Numbered from the stretch's first letter, positions 18,121 through 27,249 are shown. The stretch is DNA of 64,000 bases from Pseudomonas sp. SCB32 (GCF_009189165.1 NZ_CP045118.1:3410001-3474000), one strand, 5' to 3'. Numbers and translations: made by a program. The notes: a model not told the origin generated them from the sequence alone.

Positions 18121-19847
18121 AGCTCAGGCCCCATGGAGAAGTGAATGCGGAGGCCGCCGTCCTCGTCGAGGCCGTCGGCCAGGTCCAGACGCAACGGCCC
18201 GACCGGGGACACCCAGCGGATGCCGATGCCCACACCGGTCTTGATTGAAGGGAAGTCCAGCGAGTTGAAGGCGTTGCCCTGGTCGACGAAGGCCGCCAGC
18301 CGCCAGCGCTCCGCAATCGGGTACTGGTATTCGACGCTACCGGCGACCATGTAGCGTCCACCGATGCGGTCGCCTTCGGAGTTCTTCGGCGACAGTGTCT
18401 GGTAGTCATAACCGCGAACGCTCTGGTCACCGCCGGCGAAGAAGCGCAGCGACGGCGGGATCGAGGAGTAGTCGTTGGTGGCGATGCCGCCCAGCTGGAT
18501 ACGCCCGAGCAGGCGCTGGCCGCCCCAGAAGCTGGTCAGCCCCTTGGCCAGCGCGTTGACATGGGCGACGTCGGCGTCCGCCAGGAAGCCCTGCTTGGCG
18601 CCCTTTACATCGAACTGCAGGCGATAGCCGTGGCTGGGGTCGACCTTGTTGTCCGCCTCCAGGATCGAGTACCCGATCCCCGGCATGAGGAAACTGCTCA
18701 GGCCCGAGTCATCGCCCAGTTTGTATTCTTCGCGCTGCCAGTTCAGCGACACCACCCGCTGCCAGCCGCTGTCGAGCTTGTGCTGCCATTCGCTGCCCAG
18801 CGTGAGCAGCTTGCTCTGGGTGTCCACCAGGTCTTCGTTCTGATAACCACTGGTGAAGCGCAACTTGTCGGTCAGCGGCGGGTCCAGCGGGATCTCGTAC
18901 CAGGCGCCGACGTTCTGCCGGGGCGCGGACACTTCCGACTCGAAGCCCAGGCTGTGGCCCTGCGGGTTGACCCAGTGGCGCGTCCAGTTCGCCTTGGCGC
19001 GCGGCCCGACGTCGGTGGAGAAGCCCAGGCCCAGGCCCATGGTCCTGGGCTTGCGCACCTGCAGGTGGACATTGACCGGAATCACGTCGGAATCGGCCTT
19101 GGCCTGCGGCGCCGCGTCCACACGCACCCCGTCGAAGTAGCCGGAGGACTGCAACGCCTGATTGAGATCGGCGATCAGCTCGGAGTCATAGGGCGTGCCG
19201 TCCTTGAACGGCACCATGCGTTGCATGAGCTCGTCGTCGAACGGATAGTCGCCACTGAATTCGACCTTGCCGAGTGTCGAGCGCGGTCCGCTGACATATA
19301 CCAGCTCGATGTCGGCAGCACCGGCCACCGGATCGATCCGCAACTGCTGCTGGCTGAATTGCCCGCGAAAGAATCCGAAGCGCGACGCCTGGTTCTGGAT
19401 CAGCCGCTTGGCGTCCTCGTAGGCACCGTGATTGAGCTGCGCACCGGGTTTGAGTGCATCGCCACCGGGCACGCGGAAGCTCTTGAGCTGGGCCGCCGGC
19501 CCCTCCACCCGGATGGTGACGTTGCGCAGGCGCACCGGCTCGCCGGGTGTCACGTTCAGGCGCAGGGTCGCAGGCTCCCCGTCACTCACCCGGCTGCGAA
19601 TGCGCGCCTGGTAGTAGCCCAGTGCCTGCGCGGCCTTCTGTGCCTGTTCCTCGGCCGTGCGCCGCATGCGCCGCAATGCCGCCTGATCACGCTCGCCAAG
19701 GCTGCCCACATAGGCCTCGATATTGGCCTTGAGCGCAGGGGTGGCAGGCGTGATGCGAACGTCGAGATGGGCTTCGGCCGCCAGCGCCCTCTGCAAGCAG
19801 AACGCCATTAACAGCAGCAGCCCAAGCAATCCTTGGACAAATCTCAT
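18117..19847 (-). CDS. tamA: TamA, outer-membrane Omp85-family assembly protein
   Basis: A 576-residue Omp85 protein. The signal peptide is MRFVQGLLGLLLLMAFCLQRALA. POTRA-like periplasmic domains cover about 25-265, then a 16-strand barrel with RFFAGGDQSVRGYDYQTLSPKN, the lid-lock type motif of the family. The protein ends HFSMGPEL. Start 19847 is chosen because it places the signal peptide correctly; a GTG 18 nt upstream is possible. It partners TamB, encoded immediately downstream with overlapping codons. Confidence 0.95.
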   Translation of the reverse strand: MRFVQGLLGLLLLMAFCLQRALAAEAHLDVRITPATPALKANIEAYVGSLGERDQAALRRMRRTAEEQAQKAAQALGYYQARIRSRVSDGEPATLRLNVTPGEPVRLRNVTIRVEGPAAQLKSFRVPGGDALKPGAQLNHGAYEDAKRLIQNQASRFGFFRGQFSQQQLRIDPVAGAADIELVYVSGPRSTLGKVEFSGDYPFDDELMQRMVPFKDGTPYDSELIADLNQALQSSGYFDGVRVDAAPQAKADSDVIPVNVHLQVRKPRTMGLGLGFSTDVGPRAKANWTRHWVNPQGHSLGFESEVSAPRQNVGAWYEIPLDPPLTDKLRFTSGYQNEDLVDTQSKLLTLGSEWQHKLDSGWQRVVSLNWQREEYKLGDDSGLSSFLMPGIGYSILEADNKVDPSHGYRLQFDVKGAKQGFLADADVAHVNALAKGLTSFWGGQRLLGRIQLGGIATNDYSSIPPSLRFFAGGDQSVRGYDYQTLSPKNSEGDRIGGRYMVAGSVEYQYPIAERWRLAAFVDQGNAFNSLDFPSIKTGVGIGIRWVSPVGPLRLDLADGLDEDGGLRIHFSMGPEL

Positions 19848-19915
19848 GGCGCGGAATGCTAGCACGGGAAGTGGCGATCAAGCCGTATCCCAGAGCGCCG
19901 GAGTCCTCAAAAGCA

Positions 19916-20566
19916 CTAGCCGCCCTGGCTGGCCAGCTGGCTTTCCGGTCTCGGATTGGGATGGAACAGCACGTGCTCGCGGATCGGCCCCAAGGCCACC
20001 TCACCCAACTCCTCGTAGCCGTGACGGCGGTAGAAATCCAGGTAGCGCGCGTTACCCGTGTCGAGCACCAGGCCCTGGGAACTGCCCTCCTCCGCGCACC
20101 AGGCATGCAGCGCATCGAGCAACTGCTCACCCAGGTGCTTGCCCTGGAATTCCGGGTGAATGCCAATCAGCGGCAGGATGTGGTACGGCCCTGGCGGCAG
20201 ACAACCAAGCACGGCGGCGTGGTAGTCCAGGTAACGACGGGTGCAGCGAAAGCCGGTGGTGAGCAGCATGCGCATGCGCCACGCCCAGCTCTCGGTGATG
20301 TCCAGGCGCTGCTGGGGCGGCGCGATCAGCGCCACACCCACCAGGCGGTCCTCGCGCAGCAGGCCAATGGCCGGAAGCTCTTCGAGGAAGTGCTGGTTGG
20401 TCAGCTCGCGCACCGTGGCGCGCACGCGCTGGTCGAAGCCTGGGCGGTCGGCTTCGAACAGATAGGCGAAGGTGGGTTCGTGGCGGTAAGCGTGGTACAG
20501 CAGCGAGCGGACTTCGCGGCTATAGCCGCTGTCGAGCAGGCGCACTTCGGCGATCGAGTCAGGCAT
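19916..20566 (-). CDS. GNAT family N-acetyltransferase
   Basis: A 216-residue protein with the acetyl-CoA binding pattern near LPLIGIHPEFQGKHLGEQLLDALHAWC and a typical C-terminal LDTGNARYLDFYRRHGYEELGE. The substrate cannot be predicted. ATG 20566 follows AGAGG. It is transcribed in the same direction as tamA, with a 68-nt gap between its stop and the tamA start; tamA lies downstream, so co-transcription with tamAB is possible but unproven. It is divergent from the exonuclease gene. Confidence 0.88.
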   Translation of the reverse strand: MPDSIAEVRLLDSGYSREVRSLLYHAYRHEPTFAYLFEADRPGFDQRVRATVRELTNQHFLEELPAIGLLREDRLVGVALIAPPQQRLDITESWAWRMRMLLTTGFRCTRRYLDYHAAVLGCLPPGPYHILPLIGIHPEFQGKHLGEQLLDALHAWCAEEGSSQGLVLDTGNARYLDFYRRHGYEELGEVALGPIREHVLFHPNPRPESQLASQGG

Positions 20567-20696
20567 GCGGACGCCTCTTCTTGTGGTCGCTTCTTATGGT
20601 TGTCGGGCCCAGCCACGAAACACTAGCAGCGGCTCGCCAGGGTCGCCAGAATCGGCCTCATTGGGCTAGCATCATGCTTTTGCCAGGACGTCCAGG

Positions 20697-21509
20697 ATGA
20701 AAATCGTCTCCTTCAATATCAACGGCTTGCGCGCACGTCCCCATCAACTGCAAGCCATCATCGAGCGCCATCAGCCGGATGTGATCGGCCTGCAGGAAAC
20801 CAAGGTCGCCGACGACCAGTTCCCGCGCGAGGAAGTCGAAGCCCTCGGCTACCACGTGCACTACCACGGGCAGAAAGGCCACTACGGTGTCGCTTTGCTC
20901 TCCCGCCAGGAGCCACTGGAACTGCAGCGCGGCTTCCCCGGCGATGGCGAAGACGCACAACGCCGCTTCATCTGGGGCACCTTCAAGGATGCCCAGGGCA
21001 ATCCCGTCACCGTGATGAACGGCTACTTCCCGCAGGGCGAAAGCCGCGAGCACCCGGTGAAATTCCCCGCCAAGCAGCGCTTCTACGCCGACCTGCAGGA
21101 CCTGCTGGAAACCCGCTTCCAACCCAGCCAGCCGCTGGTGGTCATGGGCGACATCAACATCTCGCCGGAAGACTGCGACATTGGCATCGGCGAGGATAAC
21201 CGTAAGCGCTGGCTGAAGACCGGCAAGTGCAGCTTCCTGCCGGAAGAGCGCGAGTGGCTGGCGCGCCTGAAGGGCTGGGGCCTGGTGGACAGCTTCCGCC
21301 TGCAGAACCCGGAGGTGAGCGACCGCTTCAGCTGGTTCGACTACCGCAGCCGCGGTTTCGAGGACGAGCCCAAGCGCGGCCTGCGCATCGACGTCATCCT
21401 CGCCTCCGAAGCGCTGCGCGAGCGCATCGCCGACACCGGCGTGGACTACGACATCCGGGGCATGGAAAAGCCCTCGGACCACGCGCCGATCTGGCTGCAA
21501 CTGAAGTAA
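20697..21509 (+). CDS. xthA: Exodeoxyribonuclease III
   Basis: A 270-residue AP-endonuclease/exonuclease of the EEP fold. Key motifs: FNINGLRAR (Asn of the metal site), GLQETKV (catalytic Glu), [16 protein letters not shown] (catalytic Asp/Asn) and C-terminal SDHAPIWL (Asp-His). It repairs abasic sites and 3'-blocked ends in DNA. The ATG at 20697 follows CAGGA closely and is monocistronic, ending in a strong terminator. Length and motifs are normal. Confidence 0.96.
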   Translation: MKIVSFNINGLRARPHQLQAIIERHQPDVIGLQETKVADDQFPREEVEALGYHVHYHGQKGHYGVALLSRQEPLELQRGFPGDGEDAQRRFIWGTFKDAQGNPVTVMNGYFPQGESREHPVKFPAKQRFYADLQDLLETRFQPSQPLVVMGDINISPEDCDIGIGEDNRKRWLKTGKCSFLPEEREWLARLKGWGLVDSFRLQNPEVSDRFSWFDYRSRGFEDEPKRGLRIDVILASEALRERIADTGVDYDIRGMEKPSDHAPIWLQLK

Positions 21510-21519
21510 CCCGGACAAA

Positions 21520-21550
21520 CGACAAAGCCCGGTATCACCGGGCTTTGTCG
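21520..21550. terminator. Terminator between xthA and the coiled-coil gene
   Basis: CGACAAAGCCCGG (21520-21532) and CCGGGCTTTGTCG (21538-21550) make a perfect 13-bp stem with a 5-nt loop between convergent genes. The A/T-rich stem ends are typical of bidirectional terminators. Confidence 0.8.
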
Positions 21551-21581
21551 TCCTTCACTCCGACCTCGGCATTACGCCGGA

Positions 21582-22793
21582 TCAGGACTCATCCCCAACC
21601 GTGCCAACGCTCTTGCTGATAGCGCTGTAGGTGGTATTGAACCGCACGGTCTCGTTGAAGCCCTTGACGATTGCACCGAAGCGTTCCTTGGCGTCGAGCA
21701 GTTGCTTGAAGCGTGCGGCCAGGTCGGCGCCCTGGCGCTGCAGGCCGACTTCGCGGTCATCCAGCTCCTGTGCCCGAGCGCGTACCTGGCTCAGCTGACG
21801 CTCGATGCTCTGCTGTTCCTGCTGCAGGACGTCCGCACGCTTGGACGTTGCACGGTCACGACTTTCCACGGATTCCGCCAGGGCCTGAAGCGCACTGCTA
21901 CGTTCGGCGAGGATCGCCGCGTTCTGCTCAGCCACACGCTCGATGCTGTGCTTTTCCTCCTGCAGACGCTGCTCCTGCTGGCACAGGCGCTCCTCCCGTT
22001 CGGCCAGCTGGCGCTCACGTTCCAGCGCTGCGGTGCGGCGTTCTTCGAGCGCCTCGCGCATATTCACCAGCTCCAGCTTCTGCTGCGACAGGCCTTGGGC
22101 CATACCCGCCAGCGAGTCGAGGGTGGATTGCACATCGTGCAGGACGCCATCGGTTTCCATCTCCGGCGACTGGAATGCCGCCGCAACGGACTCCACCGAC
22201 GCCCGAGCAATGGCGGCATCAGTGCTGACATGTTCCTGCTGGAATTGAGCTTGGGCATTCATGGCGGAAAATTCCTTTGGGGAGAATTGGGGAAGAGTCT
22301 GGCTGGAAAGGAGAGTGGTTGCGGCGTCAGCCGAGAAGCTTTCGGATTCGGATATCTCCACGTCGGACGGCCCCTGGCAGATGACATCGGCCGCCGTACC
22401 GGAATGCCCGCTGGACGGCTGATCCGAAGCCCCCAGGCCCGAGCAGGCCGATTCGAGCTCGGCCAGGTCCTTTTCAAGCAATTCGAAGGCATCGACGACC
22501 TGCGCTGCGGGAGGCATATGCTCGACGGCGTTCTCCGTAGTGGTACACAACGAATCGATCGACATGTCCGACTCCTCTGCGCGAATAGAGATGTGGCCCG
22601 CCGAAAGAGATGGGCGAGGCGCATCCTGGGTACGAAGGGCCACGGAATGCACGAGAAGGGATTGAGTACTGCTTTCCTCCCCGCCCATGCCGGATGAGTG
22701 AGATACGGCGGTCTGTGCGGACGGCTGGGAGATGGTGATGGCAGGGAAGCCTTGCTCCTCCTGTCCGTCGAACCGCTTCGCATGTGAAGTCAT
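21582..22793 (-). CDS. Coiled-coil protein, paralogue of the 24078-26675 gene
   Basis: 403 residues from ATG 22793 (TAGGAC upstream). Residues 1-177 are Ser/Ala/Glu-rich and probably disordered. Residues 178-403 form an almost continuous coiled coil (EERRTAALERERQLAEREERL...) ending in FNETVRFNTTYSAISK. Two further in-frame starts exist: ATG 22565 with strong AGAGGAG, and ATG 22262 with AAAGGA, which gives a 226-aa protein, exactly the length of the corresponding module in the paralogue. No signal peptide or membrane segment. I do not recognise a named family; a structural or scaffold role is only suggested by the coil. Confidence 0.7.
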   Translation of the reverse strand: MTSHAKRFDGQEEQGFPAITISQPSAQTAVSHSSGMGGEESSTQSLLVHSVALRTQDAPRPSLSAGHISIRAEESDMSIDSLCTTTENAVEHMPPAAQVVDAFELLEKDLAELESACSGLGASDQPSSGHSGTAADVICQGPSDVEISESESFSADAATTLLSSQTLPQFSPKEFSAMNAQAQFQQEHVSTDAAIARASVESVAAAFQSPEMETDGVLHDVQSTLDSLAGMAQGLSQQKLELVNMREALEERRTAALERERQLAEREERLCQQEQRLQEEKHSIERVAEQNAAILAERSSALQALAESVESRDRATSKRADVLQQEQQSIERQLSQVRARAQELDDREVGLQRQGADLAARFKQLLDAKERFGAIVKGFNETVRFNTTYSAISKSVGTVGDES

Positions 22794-23202
22794 GAAACGT
22801 CCTACCCTCAGGGTGATCGACCGCACCCCAGCCTTCGCACCGGTCGATGTTCCGATCAGTGCCTCTGGCCAGGTGGTGATTGCGCCTCGTCGCAGGTCTC
22901 CAGTCGAAGGGCAATCAGGCCGATGAGAAGAGTCGATGGGCTGCCACGCTCATCCGGTGATTGGGACGTGCAAGGCAGGTTGCAGGACGAATTCTTACAA
23001 CTGCGCCTCATGAGGAATGTCAGAGGACTCCTGCATCGATGAAGGAAAACTATGCAAGGCTCCTTGGCTACCCCATCAAATGACAGGCAGGAAACTGCAT
23101 CCGCTGGCGGCCGGTGGCGTGAGCGGCGGCGAACCGCCGAGCCACTTGCGGGAAATAAGGCCCCGTACGATCAGTTCCGGAGAGAGGCTGGAGGAGCCGC
23201 TG
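22794..23202. other. 409-bp intergenic region between the coiled-coil and regulator genes
   Basis: No supported gene. A GC hairpin (CGGCGG-CGAA-CCGCCG, near 23122-23138, flanked by pairing GTGGC/GCCAC) follows the regulator stop on the minus strand and may terminate it. The rest should hold the promoter of the downstream coiled-coil gene. Confidence 0.4.
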
Positions 23203-23826
23203 CTATAGCAGGCCGATCTCTTCACTGATACGAAACAGCTCGTCCAGTGTGTTGGCCGAAAGCTTCCGCATCAGTTGCCGCTTGTGCTGCCCAATGCTGG
23301 CTCCCGAGAGCGCAAGCAGCTCTGCCAGCGACGACACAGAATTTCCGCGATGCAGGCCATGCAGCACGGCAACCAGATGGGTGGGGAACACCAGCGCAGA
23401 TTTCAGCCTGGGATCGTCCCCGATTGACAGGCGCGCATGCTCGGGAAAGATAGTCCCCCCGGACAGAACGGTCTCGATGGCACGTCCGATCAAGGCCGGA
23501 CGATCATCCATCCGCAGGAAGCCAGACACACCTGTTCGAATGGCACGCTGAATGTTCAGCGATGTGCCGAGACTTGAGCACACCAGGACTGGGGTAGACG
23601 CTTCGAGCTGACCACCACGACGGAGCATCGAGACCAGCTCCATGCCATGAATATCGGGCAACTCCAGCGTCACCACCAGCAGGTCGCAATCACCCATCTT
23701 CAATTGACTCAGCGCCTGCCGAGCAAGCTTGAAATGGAGCTCGCACTGGTGGCCGCAGGCCTGCAAGAACCGACGGATTGCGATGAATTCGCGCCGTGAC
23801 GGTTCGATGATTACGATTCGGGCCAT
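23203..23826 (-). CDS. Response-regulator-like protein with degenerate receiver and LuxR-type HTH
   Basis: 207 residues. Residues 1-125 look like a receiver (ARIVIIEPSRREF, then DCDLLVVTLELPDIHGMEL), but the phospho-acceptor position is Thr53, the acidic pocket is Glu8-Pro9, and the usual Lys near GFLRMD is missing. Residues about 145-205 resemble a LuxR/GerE helix-turn-helix (LAELLALSGASIGQHKRQLMRKL). ATG 23826 has an ideal AAGGAG. It probably binds DNA independently of phosphorylation. No histidine kinase is nearby. It sits between two paralogous coiled-coil genes on the same strand, so it may control them; this is inference. Confidence 0.8.
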   Translation of the reverse strand: MARIVIIEPSRREFIAIRRFLQACGHQCELHFKLARQALSQLKMGDCDLLVVTLELPDIHGMELVSMLRRGGQLEASTPVLVCSSLGTSLNIQRAIRTGVSGFLRMDDRPALIGRAIETVLSGGTIFPEHARLSIGDDPRLKSALVFPTHLVAVLHGLHRGNSVSSLAELLALSGASIGQHKRQLMRKLSANTLDELFRISEEIGLL

Positions 23827-24077
23827 ATTGCTCCTTGTTGCGAAGGCCTCGATTCGCTGACCACAGGTGGGGCCTGACTCGGTGCAGCAAAGGCTCTCAC
23901 TGTACCGGCCGGCCCCACAGGGTTCCGTTGAGCATTCTGCAAACGACGATGAACGCAACCTGGGACCCGATGGTTTAGGACATTCCCTTGTCCCGGGCAC
24001 CATCTATCGCATCTGCGCTAGCACATCAGCCGATAAGAACGGTCAATACGTCTCCCCTTACGCATTGGCCCGCAAAT

Positions 24078-26675
24078 TCACTCAACTACGGTTTTCGAAA
24101 TGGCGGACAAGGTGCTGTTGAACTGCACCGTCTCGTTGAAGCTCTTGACGATGGTGCTGAACTTGTCCTTCGCACTCTGCAGTTGCTTGAGCCGTACTCC
24201 GAGCTCCTCGCTCTTGCGCTTGAGCGAACTTTCACGCTCGTCCAGCTCGCTTGCGCGCGCGCGCAAATTGGCCGACTGCTCGTCGATACGTTGCTGTTCG
24301 ATCTGGATAGACTCGGCTCGCTTTGCCGTTGCCTTGTCACGCAGATCGACGGTCTGGGCCAGATCCTTGAGCGCTTCACTCCGCTCAGCCAGCAAACGAG
24401 TGTTCTCGGACGCCATGCGATCCAGATTGGCCTTGGCCTCCTTCAGATGGCTCTCCAATTGCAGCAGATGCTCCTCCTTGTCGCCGGCCAGGCGCTCGCG
24501 TTCCAGCAACTGATTGCTCCACTCGTCCAGCTCTTCCTGCAGGCGCCCTGCTGCCTGCTTTTGCTGGCTCAACCCCTGGGCCATGCCCGCAAGCGAGTTG
24601 AGCGTGCTCTGGACGTCGGAAAGGACATCATCCGGATCGGCATCGAGCTGAGGCACGCTCAGTGCGGCAGCCACTTCCTGCAACTCCGCCGAGGTGATCG
24701 GAACGGAGGCGCCCGGCGGCATATCAGTTTCAGGTAACACGTCATGCAGTTCTGTCATTGCAGATTCCTTATGGATCAAGATTCCTTGAAGCACCGCCGC
24801 TTCAAGGTTGCTGTTGGCTGCCTCCCAGCCGTCCTGGGTTCGCGCAGCGGGCGCGAATGCCGGCTCGTCCGATGCATGCGCCGCAGCTGTATCGATTACT
24901 GTTGCGTGGCTCGCCTCTGCGAGGCTCGATGCAAGCGCCTCAAGGAGCTCATACGCACTCGCTGCGTCCGCATCGGGAATTGAGCCCTGAGCCTGATCGA
25001 GTGCGACGGGCTCGGTCATCTCCAATTCCTTCACTTGATCCTGCTCTGCGATCACGCATTGCAAGTCGATACTCGGCACGTCCACCTCTCGCGGCTGGGC
25101 GAACGCCATCGCTGCAGGTGCTGGAAGTTCCTGTGCTTCCGATACGGACTGCTCAACAACGCCCTCGGATATCGGCTCATCCAGCACCACAACACTCGGC
25201 ACTTCAGCCTGTTGATGCGGGGAGATCTCCATCGAAACGGGCTGATCAACAACGTCCGCAGCTACGGGCTCATCCATCAACGCGGTGGCTGGCTCCGCTG
25301 CCACTTGCGGCTCGGCGACTGCCATCGATTCCGCCGCAGGCAGCTCAACAACACCCGCAGATGCCGCTTCATCCGTCACCGCAACGACCGGCACCTCCTC
25401 CTCTTGCGGCACAGACAGTTCCATCGCTTGCGAGGCGGGTTGTTCACTGTCCGCAGCTACCGGCTCGTCCATCAACACTGTGGCTGGCTCCTCTGCCACT
25501 TGCGGCTCGGCGATTGCCATCGATTCCGCCGCTGGCAGCTCAACAACACCCGCAGATGCCGCTTCATCCGTCACCGCAACGACCGGCACCTCCTCCTCTT
25601 GCGGCGCAGACCGTTCCATCGCTTGCGAGGTGGGTTGTTCAACGTCCGCGGCTACCGGCTCGTCCATCAACACTGTGGCTGGCTTCTCTGCCACTTGCGG
25701 CTCGGCGATCGCCATCGACTCCACCGCTGGCAGCTCAACAACACCCGCAGACGCCGTTTCGCCCATGGCCACAGCGACCGGCACTTCCGTCTCTTGTGGC
25801 ACAGACCGTTCCATCGCTTGCGATACGGGCTGTTCAACAACGTCCGCAGCAACCGCCCCATCCAGCAGCACTTCGGTCGACATCTCCGCTTCTTGCCGCT
25901 GGATGAGTTCCACGCCTTCCGACACGGGCTGTTCAGCCGTGTCCGCGGTGACCAGATCAGCCGTCACAACAAGGGATGGCACTGCTGCCCCGCGTGTCTC
26001 GTGGAATGCCTTCGCTTGCGCTACGAGCTGCTCGACCGGTTCCGCTGCTGTGGCGGGTGATTTGACCAGCCCTACCAGCCCGGGCAGTTCAGGCTCGGCC
26101 GGCACCTTCCCAGCGTCGCTGGATGCGTTGGCCAAGTGGTGTTGCAGGAAGTCCAGATCCACGGAGTCGGGGGGCACGGTATCCGGCAGCCCGAGCTCAA
26201 CCGGCTCATTCAAGTCAGTCTCCGAAGCCACGCTGGGCACCTCCTGGTCCTGGCCGGAGTCATCCGACGTCTCGCCGGAGTGAGCTTCCGCCTGCTCATC
26301 CGCGACTCTTTGCCGCGACAATCGGGCAACCTGGGCAAAGTCCAGAATCATCTCGGTGCACAGCTCGAATCCCAGGCCTGCGATCGTCGGGGATGCGTCC
26401 GGTTCCTCTGGTTTTATCAGCGTGCTAACGGCGGCAGGCCGCCTGAACATCAAACCGGTCTTCGCCAGCAGATGCAGCCACGACCGCAGAGCCTGTGGCG
26501 GTAGTCTTATGCCTTTGAAAGTCAACTCTCGCGTTGCAGGCAAACTCAGCGCGCGCCTGCGCCAGGGACGTCCCCAGCACGTGGCCGAGGCATGGTGTAC
26601 TGCCAGCGGAATCAGCTTGACGCGATGACCGGGGCCAGACGGGAGTGGCCTGGAAGCGATATGGGATTGGGTCAT
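24078..26675 (-). CDS. Large acidic repeat and coiled-coil protein
   Basis: 865 residues. Residues 1-130 are a basic/mixed region (LTFKGIRLPPQALRSWLHLLAKTGLMFRR follows MTQSHIAS...). About 130-560 is a Glu/Pro/Val/Ala-rich acidic region containing about three 65-residue tandem repeats. Residues 640-865 are a coiled coil ending SFNETVQFNSTLSAISKTVVE. The last 179 residues align without gaps to the paralogue at 21582-22793. No signal peptide, membrane helix or cysteine-rich motif. The start at 26675 has GGAAGG; an internal in-frame ATG at 24758 also has AAGGA and would give 226 aa. The architecture suggests a long extensible scaffold. Function is unknown. Confidence 0.8.
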   Translation of the reverse strand: MTQSHIASRPLPSGPGHRVKLIPLAVHHASATCWGRPWRRRALSLPATRELTFKGIRLPPQALRSWLHLLAKTGLMFRRPAAVSTLIKPEEPDASPTIAGLGFELCTEMILDFAQVARLSRQRVADEQAEAHSGETSDDSGQDQEVPSVASETDLNEPVELGLPDTVPPDSVDLDFLQHHLANASSDAGKVPAEPELPGLVGLVKSPATAAEPVEQLVAQAKAFHETRGAAVPSLVVTADLVTADTAEQPVSEGVELIQRQEAEMSTEVLLDGAVAADVVEQPVSQAMERSVPQETEVPVAVAMGETASAGVVELPAVESMAIAEPQVAEKPATVLMDEPVAADVEQPTSQAMERSAPQEEEVPVVAVTDEAASAGVVELPAAESMAIAEPQVAEEPATVLMDEPVAADSEQPASQAMELSVPQEEEVPVVAVTDEAASAGVVELPAAESMAVAEPQVAAEPATALMDEPVAADVVDQPVSMEISPHQQAEVPSVVVLDEPISEGVVEQSVSEAQELPAPAAMAFAQPREVDVPSIDLQCVIAEQDQVKELEMTEPVALDQAQGSIPDADAASAYELLEALASSLAEASHATVIDTAAAHASDEPAFAPAARTQDGWEAANSNLEAAVLQGILIHKESAMTELHDVLPETDMPPGASVPITSAELQEVAAALSVPQLDADPDDVLSDVQSTLNSLAGMAQGLSQQKQAAGRLQEELDEWSNQLLERERLAGDKEEHLLQLESHLKEAKANLDRMASENTRLLAERSEALKDLAQTVDLRDKATAKRAESIQIEQQRIDEQSANLRARASELDERESSLKRKSEELGVRLKQLQSAKDKFSTIVKSFNETVQFNSTLSAISKTVVE
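25250..25850 (-). repeat. 195-bp in-frame tandem repeats within the acidic coiled-coil gene
   Basis: The 14-mer CAGCTCAACAACAC recurs at 25341, 25536 and 25731, exactly 195 bp apart, and the surrounding sequence is nearly identical over most of each unit. The unit encodes 65 residues (motifs VPVVAVTDEAASAGVVELPA and MAIAEPQVAEEPATVLMDEP). Degenerate partial copies flank the three good ones. Confidence 0.85.
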
Positions 26676-26810
26676 GATTACCTTCCAGCGAGGCGTGGAA
26701 ACGGCGCAAGTGTCGCTCGGTCAATTGGCTGGCGTTATCAGGCTTTCCTGAAGCGCCCCGGGATTTTTCCGATCACCCCACCAACCTCCTGTCGCCACAC
26801 CCGAGCAGGC

Positions 26811-27224
26811 TCAGCCACGTCGGGGCTGGCGCGTTTGCTTCGACTGAAAGTTGCCCGTCGAACGACCTCGGAGGATGCCTGCCAGATCCAGCAACGTCGT
26901 CAGCACGAACAACGGCACGATGAGCATGAGCATTGACGGCACCAATGCTGCGGCCCTATCCGGTAGTACGATCAATGAACCAGCCACCAGCATGATCGCC
27001 AGGATGATCACCAGCTTCATCAGCACCGACGCGAAATCGACGATCTCGTCCATCACGATCTCCACAACTCCCATCACAGACGCTTGTATAGCTGCGCCCG
27101 AAAGGAGCAGAAATCGGAAACTTCCGACAATCCACCGGTCATGTCCGAAGGCTGCGCCAACGGCTCTGCAATGAAGCAAAGCGTCATATCGATGCAATGA
27201 TTCCGACTTAATCTGCCGCGCCAT
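26811..27224 (-). CDS. Small membrane protein, unknown function
   Basis: 137 residues from ATG 27224, which has TTGAGG upstream. Two clear hydrophobic spans near the C-terminal half (VLMKLVIILAIMLVAGSLIVL and LVPSMLMLIVPLFVLTTLLDL) are followed by a basic tail ending QTRQPRRG. An internal ATG at 27074 would give an 87-aa protein containing both spans, but has no clear ribosome site. It is upstream of the large coiled-coil gene on the same strand, and only 25 nt separate its start from the divergent PstS-OmpA gene. No family recognised. Confidence 0.6.
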   Translation of the reverse strand: MARQIKSESLHRYDALLHCRAVGAAFGHDRWIVGSFRFLLLSGAAIQASVMGVVEIVMDEIVDFASVLMKLVIILAIMLVAGSLIVLPDRAAALVPSMLMLIVPLFVLTTLLDLAGILRGRSTGNFQSKQTRQPRRG

Positions 27225-27249
27225 CGATGCCTCAAATGGAAATTGCTCA

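Noticed and set aside
25250..25850. CRISPR-like regular spacing at 195 bp
   Set aside because: Units are 195 bp, in frame and coding; there are no short direct repeats with unique spacers and no cas genes.
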